DNA of 22,767 nt from CG2-30-36-16 sp964372115 (lineage in GTDB: Bacteria; Bacteroidota; Ignavibacteria; Ignavibacteriales; Ignavibacteriaceae): positions 1-22,767 of the forward strand of contig CAYJPN010000052.1 in NCBI GenBank assembly GCA_964372115.1. Reading direction: 5' to 3'. The position numbers were made by a program, and so were the translations under genes. Positions 7,813 to 15,308 of this stretch are shown piece after piece (positions within the stretch are counted from its first letter, which is position 1; the number at the start of each line of letters is the position of its first letter). Under the pieces are notes generated by a model that saw only the letters and a program-made list of their open reading frames with translations, ran no database searches and was not told the origin of the DNA.

Positions 7813-9492
7813 TTATTTTACTTTTATAACCATAATAGTAATATCGTCTGACTGGGCGGCTCCGGCAGTAAAATTTTGCACTTCGGTTTGAATGGATGAC
7901 AAAATATCGTCGGCTGATTTTTCTGCTAATTTTAAAGTCTGGTGTTCAAGTCTCTCATCCGAAAACTCTTCGCCGTTTCTGTTCATAGCTTCCGAAATGC
8001 CGTCGGTAAATAAAATAAGCACATCATCTTTTTTTAACTGCACCTTTTCTTTTAAATACGGCATCATTGTTTTCATAACGCCCAGAATTATTCCCCCCTT
8101 TTCAAATTTTGATATTTTTCCGTCTCTGATTAAAAGCGGAGGATTATGCCCGGCATTAGTATACTCAAAAGTTTTTTCATTATTATCAAGAATACCCCAA
8201 AAAAATGTAATAAACTTTCCATCAGACGTATTATCGGTAATCAAATCATTTATCATTGCTGTGGCTTCATCTATGTTCATACCTTGTTTGCATATAACTT
8301 TTAAAAAAGCCTGGATATTTGCCATAAGAAGTGAAGCGGGAACACCTTTGCCGGAAACATCGGCAATTGCAACACAGCAATGATTTTCATCAAGTTGAAT
8401 TACATCGTAATAATCGCCGCCAACTTGTTTTGAAGAAACATTTACTGCCGCTATTTCAAAATTTGTAAATATCGGAAGATTTTTCGGCAGAAGATTGCGT
8501 TGTATATCCCGCGCAATTTCAAGTTCTTCTTCCATCTTTTGTTTTTCAAGGGCTTCTTTGAAGAGCCTTCTATTTTCAAGCGATATTATGGCTAAACCAC
8601 CTACCGAATAAATAAATTCGATATCGCCGCTTGTATATTCCGCACCGTTAATTCTTTTACCAAGTAAGATTAACCCGCGCGATTTACCCTGAATCTGCAT
8701 AGGAACTATGAGTTCTATGCCAAGTTCTGACAATCCGTTATTAAATTTTACAATCGATTCTTTTGTAAGCGGTTCCGTTATTAATGAAATGTCGTGCGTT
8801 TTTAGTGCGCTAAGGAGTAGATCATTTGCAATTTTTGATTCGAGTATTTTTACGCTGTTTCCTTCTAACGTAACAACTGCAAATTTTGAAACGAGGAACT
8901 GACCTATTACAGAGTAAACAAGCAGTTTTGCAACTTTTGTAGATTCTGAGAACATCCCGAATTCTTTACTTAATTCAAAAAGTGAATTAAGCCTGTTTAC
9001 TCTTGAGTCGAGCGTACGGTTTACAAGTTTAAGTTCATTTAATACAATTGAGTTTTGAACAGCAGTGGAAGCAATATTTAATATGGTTTTTAAAAACTCA
9101 AGATCGTCATCGGTGTAAACAGAATTATTAAGTTTCTCACCAAGAGCCATAAACCCGATACATTGCTCGGACGACCATAATTTTTCTACAACAGAGAGTT
9201 TAGATTCAACACGAAACGAGTTAAAAGCCGGAGACTCAAGCAGCACGTCAATCGAGTCTTCCACGGGAAAACGTTTAAGTATATCTTCGGTTAATCCTTT
9301 TACAGATTTAACTACAAAACTTTTATTTTCATGCAATGCAATCAAACCGCGCGAGGTAAGGTATTTACCCATGCATGTTAGTAATACATTGCCCAGGATA
9401 AAATCAAGATGCAAACTGGAATTTATTATCCTGCTAAAATCTACAAGGGCGGTTAAGTTACGTTTTATTTTTAAATTTTCTAGTTCAGGCAT
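7813..9492 (-). CDS. Cytosolic GAF-GAF SpoIIE-type (PP2C) serine phosphatase
   Basis: This 559-residue protein has no membrane segment or signal peptide. Two GAF-like domains (about 12-150 and 165-305) are followed by a helical linker with the conserved I-A-R-D-I-Q-R-N-L-L-P segment (326-336) and a PP2C domain (340-559). The metal ligands are intact: Asp360 in G-G-D-Y-Y-D, Asp378 in A-D-V-S-G-K-G, Asp497 in T-D-G-I-S-E-A and Asp549/Asp550 in S-D-D. It is expected to reactivate a phosphorylated STAS antagonist in response to a small ligand, redox state or another cytosolic cue sensed by the GAF pair. Its ATG overlaps the kinase stop codon (TAATG, one base shared), so the two are translationally coupled and likely made in fixed ratio. 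It is the most direct RsbU counterpart in the cluster. Confidence 0.92.
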   Translation of the reverse strand: MPELENLKIKRNLTALVDFSRIINSSLHLDFILGNVLLTCMGKYLTSRGLIALHENKSFVVKSVKGLTEDILKRFPVEDSIDVLLESPAFNSFRVESKLSVVEKLWSSEQCIGFMALGEKLNNSVYTDDDLEFLKTILNIASTAVQNSIVLNELKLVNRTLDSRVNRLNSLFELSKEFGMFSESTKVAKLLVYSVIGQFLVSKFAVVTLEGNSVKILESKIANDLLLSALKTHDISLITEPLTKESIVKFNNGLSELGIELIVPMQIQGKSRGLILLGKRINGAEYTSGDIEFIYSVGGLAIISLENRRLFKEALEKQKMEEELEIARDIQRNLLPKNLPIFTNFEIAAVNVSSKQVGGDYYDVIQLDENHCCVAIADVSGKGVPASLLMANIQAFLKVICKQGMNIDEATAMINDLITDNTSDGKFITFFWGILDNNEKTFEYTNAGHNPPLLIRDGKISKFEKGGIILGVMKTMMPYLKEKVQLKKDDVLILFTDGISEAMNRNGEEFSDERLEHQTLKLAEKSADDILSSIQTEVQNFTAGAAQSDDITIMVIKVK

Positions 9493-9974
9493 TAACTTAC
9501 TGCTGCTAAATTTTTTGATAATAGTACCTGGTTATATTTTCCCGGTATCGATATATACTTTACATCATCCATTAAGGTTTTCATTAGATACATTCCTAAT
9601 CCTCCGACCCTTCGCTGCTGATAATACTTCTGAAGATCAGGGGCAGGAATTGCTTCGGGTTCAAAGGATGTACCAAAATCTCTTAAAACTATAGTGAACT
9701 TTTTATCAGTACTTGTTACTTTAATTTCTATCTTCCCATCAGGAACAGATTTGTACGCATGTTTTATAATGTTTGTGCAAGCCTCATCAACCGCCAGCAT
9801 TATGTCGCCAATTTTTTCTGCGCTAATGCCAGCTTTAAGAGCAGCATCATGTACAAAATCTCTTACTGCAGAAAGATTTTCCGTTCTGCTTTGCACTAAC
9901 AACTTTTTCTCGCTTGTTTTATTTTTCGTTTTCAAGATTTTTGTTCTCACTAAATTTTTTAACTGCTTCATCAT
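9492..9974 (-). CDS. RsbW/SpoIIAB-type anti-sigma factor serine kinase
   Basis: This 160-residue protein is a GHKL-fold ATPase of the HATPase_c_2 type. The N box is D63-E-A-C-T-N68-I-I-K-H-A-Y, the G1 box D99-F-G101 and the G2 box G124-G-L-G127, so ATP binding should be intact. In partner switching such a kinase either holds its target (often a sigma factor) or phosphorylates the STAS antagonist. The upstream STAS gene (9919-10290) overlaps it by 56 bases if the ATG at 9974 is used. This ATG lacks a clear ribosome site, and a GTG at codon 9 or a TTG at codon 14 are alternatives that shorten the overlap. The first ~20 residues are Lys/Asn-rich and outside the domain, which fits a later start. 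The target is not encoded in the window. Confidence 0.9.
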   Translation of the reverse strand: MMKQLKNLVRTKILKTKNKTSEKKLLVQSRTENLSAVRDFVHDAALKAGISAEKIGDIMLAVDEACTNIIKHAYKSVPDGKIEIKVTSTDKKFTIVLRDFGTSFEPEAIPAPDLQKYYQQRRVGGLGMYLMKTLMDDVKYISIPGKYNQVLLSKNLAAVS

Positions 9975-10290
9975 CCGACTTAAAGAATTCGTAAAGCAAG
10001 GGGAAGCCGAGCAAATCGAATATATTAAATACCTTATCGCTCATGCTTGTCAGTTTAATATCTCCTTGGTTTTCTCTTACCTTTTCGATGAAAGCCATAA
10101 AAACACCAAGACCGGCGCTGCTTATATAGGCTAAGTCCGAAAAATTAACCACAATCGAATACTTGTCTCGCTCAATTAGTTTTGAAAATTCATTTTCGAG
10201 CTGCGGTGCCGTATGTGCATCTAAAAATCCATTTAGATATACAATACTTACATCGCCTTTGTCTTTAACAGCGGTGCTGAATTCTGCCAT
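9919..10290 (-). CDS. STAS-domain anti-sigma factor antagonist (RsbV/SpoIIAA-like)
   Basis: This 123-residue protein is a single STAS domain (about 5-105). The phosphorylation loop reads Y-I-S57-S58-A-G-L-G, which aligns with D-S58-S-G of SpoIIAA, so Ser58 is the expected phosphosite and Ser57 replaces the usual Asp. Unphosphorylated protein should bind the kinase at 9492-9974 and free its partner; phosphorylated protein should be restored by one or more of the three adjacent phosphatases. The ATG at 10290 has GGAGAT seven bases upstream. That ribosome site lies inside the end of the preceding phosphatase gene, which this gene overlaps by 43 bases. The charged C-terminal tail (about 108-123) is beyond the domain and is read in another frame as the kinase N-terminus. 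Confidence 0.92.
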   Translation of the reverse strand: MAEFSTAVKDKGDVSIVYLNGFLDAHTAPQLENEFSKLIERDKYSIVVNFSDLAYISSAGLGVFMAFIEKVRENQGDIKLTSMSDKVFNIFDLLGFPLLYEFFKSDDEAVKKFSENKNLENEK

Positions 10291-12380
10291 TCTGTATCTC
10301 CGTTATTTAATAATTTCTGTTTCCATTTGATGATTACTAAAGTAATGTCATCATGCTGCTGGTTATTTTTTGAAAATAAGGTAATCTCTCTAATTACTCT
10401 TTTTGATATTATATCGGCGCTTTCGTTCCGGTTATCCAAAATAATTTGCTGGAACTGCTCTTCGCCAAAATCTTCCATGTCGATATTTTTTGCTTCGGTA
10501 ATACCATCGGTGTATAAAACAATTATATCATTTTCTTTTAAGTCAATAGATATTTCTTCAAGAGTATTCCTAAAGGCTTCCGATTTTGTTAATCCAAGTC
10601 CCATACCCGATGGCACTAAATTTTTAACCGAGTTGTCTCTAATTAAAATAATTGGGCAATGCCCTGCACGCGCAATAAAAAGCTTTTCTTTTTTTACATC
10701 TATTATTCCGTGCGCCGCGCTGACGAATGTTTTTTTGTCAAGCGCTCTGCATAATATTTCATTCGCTATAATAAAAATTTCTTTCGGGCTTTGATATGTT
10801 CTTGAAAGAGATTCAAAAATACCTTTTACTTCTGCCATTATAAACGCAGCGGAAATTCCTTTACCCGAAACGTCTGCAATAACAAACCCGAGTTTTTCCT
10901 CATCAATTTCAAAGTAATCATAATAATCACCCCCCACTTCGAATGCCGGGATAAAAACCGAGGAAATGTTCAAATTTTTATAATTCGGTTCGGAAGCAGG
11001 AAGAATTTTTCTTTGTACCTCGCGAGCCAAATCAAGTTCTTTTTCAAGGCGCTCTTTTTCTATCGACTCCTCGAGAAGTCTTGAGTTTTCTATCGAAACT
11101 GAAGCATAATCGCCAAATGTTTCAAGAGCGTTTTTATCTTCATCGTCAAAAATAAAATCGGATTTTTTTACGGTTAGTAAAAATCCTTTTACTTCGTTAT
11201 GAGTTTTTAATGGTGTAACGGCAACAACTTTATAGTCTTCACTTAATTCGCTTCGCCGGATAAATTTGTCAAGAGTAACGATCTCGGTTCTGTCATCAGT
11301 TTTCAGTAAAAGAAAATCTTTTAAAAAATCGGTCATCAGCCCTACGTCAACATATCCGATGTTTTTATTAGCAATAATTTTTAGTCCGATTCCATCCTTC
11401 CAGGTAATCCATGCACCATTGGCATTGCAAACTTTCGTAGCAATTTCCGTAACTGTTCCTGCAAGCTCGTCAAAGTCTAAAACCTGGTTAATAAGTTTGC
11501 TGAAGTATTGTAAAGAGGTAATTTCCTGAGCTTTTCTATCGTAAACCTCGGCAGTAGGCAAATGAAACAAAGTAGTAAAAAACAAAACGCTGTAGTAGAT
11601 TATTCCGTATATCATCATCAATTCAAAAAATTTGGTCAATGATGGTGAAAAGTCATTTAGTACTAATTTATAAACGGTACCTTCGGAAGCATTTACAAGG
11701 TTAACTATAAACAAGATTGCAATTACTACTGAAAGAATCAGTACATATATTTTTTCTTTTTTATTTATAAAAGCTATCCACGATATTTTTATTGAATTGA
11801 TTACAATAAGCAGGATGCTGATAAAAAAGAAAGCCAGCGATATAAATTCTACCTTCCACTTTTCACCAAACATTGCGGTTGAAGAGGCAAGTAAAATAAA
11901 AACGACAAGAGTATTAAAATAAGTACTTACATTTTTTTTCTGTTTTAAAAAGTAAAATTCTTTAAATGACAAAAATATATATGAAAATGAAACGAGAAGA
12001 AGAAAAGCATAAAAAAACGAAACAAAATTGTACGCAATTCCGCTTCTATTTGCTTCCACACTCAAATCCCCGAAAAGTCCGCCCAGCAATGTGCCCGAGA
12101 ATGTTATGATAAAAAATAGAAATGCGTTTAATATACCTACATTCATTACCATTGAGACGGGGCTGTTGGTTTGTTTGCCGAACATGTCGAATAAATACAA
12201 AATAAAAAACGAAACAGCGGCAACCACAAGCAGCTCATTTATTAATTGCAGAAGCAAAATTTCTTCCGGACTGAAAAATAGTCTGTAGAAAAAAAGTAAT
12301 GTTGCGGCAGTTATAAAAAACTGGAACTTTATGTTTTTTGTAATATTTTTAATTTTGCTTTGCACAGTCGTTATTTTCAC
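10248..12380 (-). CDS. Multi-TM/GAF SpoIIE-type (PP2C) serine phosphatase
   Basis: This 710-residue protein is first in the signalling operon. About eight membrane helices span 20-272 with short loops, so the sensor part lies mostly within the membrane. A GAF-like domain follows (about 280-435), then a linker with L-A-R-E-V-Q-R-K-I-L-P (451-461) and a PP2C domain (465-690). Metal ligands are intact: Asp485 in G-G-D-Y-Y-D, Asp503 in A-D-V-S-G-K-G, Asp625 in T-D-G-I-T-E-A and Asp677/Asp678. The last ~20 residues (about 690-710) lie beyond the domain and are encoded by the stretch holding the ribosome site and start of the next gene. The start is GTG; the first in-frame ATG falls after two helices, so GTG is preferred. 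The N-terminal membrane part matches no family I can name. Confidence 0.88.
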   Translation of the reverse strand: MKITTVQSKIKNITKNIKFQFFITAATLLFFYRLFFSPEEILLLQLINELLVVAAVSFFILYLFDMFGKQTNSPVSMVMNVGILNAFLFFIITFSGTLLGGLFGDLSVEANRSGIAYNFVSFFYAFLLLVSFSYIFLSFKEFYFLKQKKNVSTYFNTLVVFILLASSTAMFGEKWKVEFISLAFFFISILLIVINSIKISWIAFINKKEKIYVLILSVVIAILFIVNLVNASEGTVYKLVLNDFSPSLTKFFELMMIYGIIYYSVLFFTTLFHLPTAEVYDRKAQEITSLQYFSKLINQVLDFDELAGTVTEIATKVCNANGAWITWKDGIGLKIIANKNIGYVDVGLMTDFLKDFLLLKTDDRTEIVTLDKFIRRSELSEDYKVVAVTPLKTHNEVKGFLLTVKKSDFIFDDEDKNALETFGDYASVSIENSRLLEESIEKERLEKELDLAREVQRKILPASEPNYKNLNISSVFIPAFEVGGDYYDYFEIDEEKLGFVIADVSGKGISAAFIMAEVKGIFESLSRTYQSPKEIFIIANEILCRALDKKTFVSAAHGIIDVKKEKLFIARAGHCPIILIRDNSVKNLVPSGMGLGLTKSEAFRNTLEEISIDLKENDIIVLYTDGITEAKNIDMEDFGEEQFQQIILDNRNESADIISKRVIREITLFSKNNQQHDDITLVIIKWKQKLLNNGDTEWQNSAPLLKTKAM

Positions 12381-12594
12381 GAAATAATTCCGTTAAATTT
12401 ATAGCATCTCAATAATAACTATTTTTTTTTATTTTTTTAGCTATTCGCCTTCAAATAATTTTATCCTTCAGACTTGCGAAAATTTACGATTATATAAAGA
12501 ATTTGTAAAGAAAAGATGTATAAACGGATAAAATGGTGGATAGTTGTATATTCGTTAGGATAACTTACAAATTATTGTTTTTATTGATAATTAG

Positions 12595-12620
12595 AGACCC
12601 GGCTAATTATAACCGGGTCT
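12595..12620 (-). terminator. Probable terminator of the large T9SS cargo gene
   Basis: An 8-bp perfect stem AGACCCGG (12595-12602) / CCGGGTCT (12613-12620) with a ten-base loop lies 12 bases past the stop of the gene at 12632-15013. The minus-strand tail CTAATTATC is only weakly T-rich; the plus strand has TTTT after the stem, but no plus-strand gene ends here. Confidence 0.6.
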
Positions 12621-12631
12621 TTTGAAATATA

Positions 12632-15013
12632 TTATTTCATTAAAGTAAGTTTTTTACTTGCTTTGTATACTTCGCCATTAAAGCCTTTAGCTTCGAGGGT
12701 ATAAAAATAAATACCGCTTGATATGCTAACTGCATTAAATTTGAGTGTATGGGTGCCAGCACTGAAAGTATTATTTGCTAATTCAGCTATTTCTCTTCCG
12801 AGTACATCAAAAAGTTTAAGAGTAACTTTTGCACTTACCGGCAGAGCAAAGTTAATATTAGTTGACGGGTTAAAAGGGTTCGGATAATTTTGTTCTAAGT
12901 TAAATACTTGGGGAACAATATTGTCTTTTCCAACCGAAAGTAATGTTATGCACACCGGGTTGGAAAAATCGCTTTGACCGGAAGTGCCGTACACTGCCTT
13001 TACTGCATAACAATAACTGCTGCCTGCCGTTACCGTTGTATCAACATATGATGCTGCCGAAATTCCGGCGGCAATTGCAGTTGTAAAACCAGGTTCTGCA
13101 CTAAGTTTTCTATATAAATCATAGGTAATTACAGTTGAAGCGGTATTAGTAATTGAAGCTCTTATGCCCCATTCACCATCCGGTAAGGAGTTAGCTAATG
13201 CAACTGCCTGCCAGGTAGACCAACTGCCAAGATTTACATAACTTCCGGTGCTTGGAATTGTATTTTGATCCAATCCGACCCAGATAGTTCCGTTGATTTC
13301 ATAACCAACTATAAAGTCGGTGTTAAAACTTAAATGCGCGTCCCTAACATCAAAAGCATTCCACTGGTTATTTGTTAGAGTTATCGGTAGGGTATAAAGC
13401 GGGGTTGCGGAAGGCGTTCCGTTTGTTACTGCCCATACTTTAAGCGTAGTTGCTGTAGTAGTATTTTGAGTTGAACCCCAAATCCAAACTGTATCTAAAG
13501 TTGCCGAACTATTTACAGGAACATAAGCTCCGGCATCCGCCGAACCGGATGTTAAATGAATTCCATTTTCGAATGTGTTATCATCATATTTTATTTTATT
13601 ATAGCCATCGGTATTCAAATCATCCCATTGTGTTAGAACAGAATCGCCGGATTGAACTGCCGATAAGTTTTGCGGAACCTGGTAAATCACAGGTTCGTCT
13701 GTCGTCCAAACAACAATATCATCTAATTGAAGAGCAGCGCCGAGAGGCTGATCTTCATCCGAATAAAATGTGAATTTTATTCTTACAGAATCGCCAATTA
13801 AAGAGCTTAGGTCCACAATTCCGGATGAATAAGTTTCAGAAAATTTTGCCCAAACCAACGGTGCGTCGGAATAAACATAATTGTTTCCGTTGGGGTCTTG
13901 CCCAATATTACTTATATATCTCCAGGCAGCTTCGCCTTTTTTCTGAACGAAAGCTCCGAAATAATCTACTTCAGGAAAAACATCATTGTCAATAAACGAC
14001 CCCTGAAGATAAAAATCCATCCAAACAGTGTTTAAAGAATCGGAAAGATAAATGTATTCGGAGACAATAGAATTAATCATGTTTGGTGCATAAGTATTTG
14101 TCGCCGAATCATTATCGGTAGCATAATGATCTGGTGAAGGCAGTCCGGTACCTGTAGCTACTCTCCATAAATCACCACCGATACCTCCGTTATTTGAAGG
14201 TGTTAACCCGGCGGCAATCCCGTCATTAAAGAATAATTCATTACTTCCATCAGCAACTTTTATATCATCCAACTGCCAGCCAAACATTGTCGGGTCTTCC
14301 GGTGTAGCGTAACCCGGATCGGAAGCAAAGGCAAATCTTAAATTAATAGTCTGTCCGGCAAAAGCGGTTAAATCAAAAGTAACCTGCTGCCACGTAATTG
14401 CAGCTCCGCCCCATCCCGGCACATTCTGACCTTCGCCCCACTCAAAACCAAAACTGTATAAACTTGTACAGTTATAAGCTGGTGTTGGATTCGCTAACAC
14501 AGTCCATGTTGCGCCGCTATCTGTAGAAACTCTTACATTCATTCCATCCCAGCCGTTGTAACCTGCGGGCTCGCCGCCGGGCGCTTCTGCTTTATAACGA
14601 TGATAAAAAGTAAGTGACGGAGTTGTAGTACCGGTTAAATTAATTGGGTCAGAATCGAGAACCTGATACCAGTGGCTGTCGTAACCGCCTTGTTGATTAC
14701 CAATTGTAGGGTCGCCCATCCACCAGCTTTCGCCGCTGCCTCCATAAGGATTGTAAGTATCAAGATGCCATTTAGTGCCCACATCAGTTTCATCCACTTT
14801 TGTCCAGTTGTTGGCTCCTTCCCAATTTTCTTTCCAAATTACAATAGAATCGAGAAGTGCCAAATTTAATTTGTTGTTCTCATAAGCCGTGCGCAAAGGA
14901 GTAGTGTTTTTTATTTCTTTTTTTGTCTTTTGTTCGGTAGGAATTTTAGACTGCTGTGCAAATATGCCGCAAGCAAAAAGTATCAATAGGATAATTACAG
15001 ATAGTTTCCTCAT
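12632..15013 (-). CDS. Large T9SS-sorted secreted multidomain protein
   Basis: This 793-residue protein has a signal peptide (about 1-19, cleavage near F-A-Q). It appears to carry two related jelly-roll domains of the MAM/choice-of-anchor type, about 60-255 and 255-440, each ending in an L-D-D-I-x-V strand (Q-L-D-D-I-K-V and Q-L-D-D-I-V-V). A fibronectin-III-like region (about 445-690) seems interrupted by an extra beta domain (about 475-620). A T9SS sorting domain (N-Y-P-N-P-F-N-P near 708, G-I-Y-F-Y-T strand, K-L-T-L-M-K end) closes it. No protease or glycosidase motif is visible. Similar domains accompany secreted peptidases and adhesins, so a surface-binding role is inferred only. AGGAC lies about six bases before the ATG. 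It faces away from the plus-strand gene at 15309. Confidence 0.85.
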   Translation of the reverse strand: MRKLSVIILLILFACGIFAQQSKIPTEQKTKKEIKNTTPLRTAYENNKLNLALLDSIVIWKENWEGANNWTKVDETDVGTKWHLDTYNPYGGSGESWWMGDPTIGNQQGGYDSHWYQVLDSDPINLTGTTTPSLTFYHRYKAEAPGGEPAGYNGWDGMNVRVSTDSGATWTVLANPTPAYNCTSLYSFGFEWGEGQNVPGWGGAAITWQQVTFDLTAFAGQTINLRFAFASDPGYATPEDPTMFGWQLDDIKVADGSNELFFNDGIAAGLTPSNNGGIGGDLWRVATGTGLPSPDHYATDNDSATNTYAPNMINSIVSEYIYLSDSLNTVWMDFYLQGSFIDNDVFPEVDYFGAFVQKKGEAAWRYISNIGQDPNGNNYVYSDAPLVWAKFSETYSSGIVDLSSLIGDSVRIKFTFYSDEDQPLGAALQLDDIVVWTTDEPVIYQVPQNLSAVQSGDSVLTQWDDLNTDGYNKIKYDDNTFENGIHLTSGSADAGAYVPVNSSATLDTVWIWGSTQNTTTATTLKVWAVTNGTPSATPLYTLPITLTNNQWNAFDVRDAHLSFNTDFIVGYEINGTIWVGLDQNTIPSTGSYVNLGSWSTWQAVALANSLPDGEWGIRASITNTASTVITYDLYRKLSAEPGFTTAIAAGISAASYVDTTVTAGSSYCYAVKAVYGTSGQSDFSNPVCITLLSVGKDNIVPQVFNLEQNYPNPFNPSTNINFALPVSAKVTLKLFDVLGREIAELANNTFSAGTHTLKFNAVSISSGIYFYTLEAKGFNGEVYKASKKLTLMK

Positions 15014-15308
15014 GTTAGTCCTTATGTATTTGTTTGGTGAATAATTAGCGGGTTATAAAAAAGTGTTAACACGCCCAAAAATTGAACGGATAATTATTAA
15101 GAAGTTGAAGCCTTTTCAACCGCAAAAAATAATTTCTCCGTTAAAGTAATTTTTTAATGGTAAAAATTATAAAAAAAAAACATTAATTGAATCATTTCTC
15201 TTTTTTTTTCTCGCTTTTTCAAAATCAATTAAAAGAAAAAGTTTGCCTAACTATTCCCTTTCACTTAAGTTTAGAACAATAATTTTTGAAAAATTTTTTG
15301 GAACCATT

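Noticed and set aside
5227..12380. A sigma factor or anti-sigma target within the operon
   Set aside because: No sigma-70-like, ECF or DNA-binding protein is encoded in or next to the cluster, so the output cannot be assigned.
12489..12494. TATAAT-like box on the minus strand upstream of the signalling operon
   Set aside because: No convincing -35 or phylum-type -33 element lies at the right distance, and the region is so AT-rich that the match is expected by chance.
15243..15308. TTG start adding 22 residues to the Rossmann-fold protein
   Set aside because: The added residues lie before the first strand of the fold and the ATG at 15309 begins exactly where the domain does.
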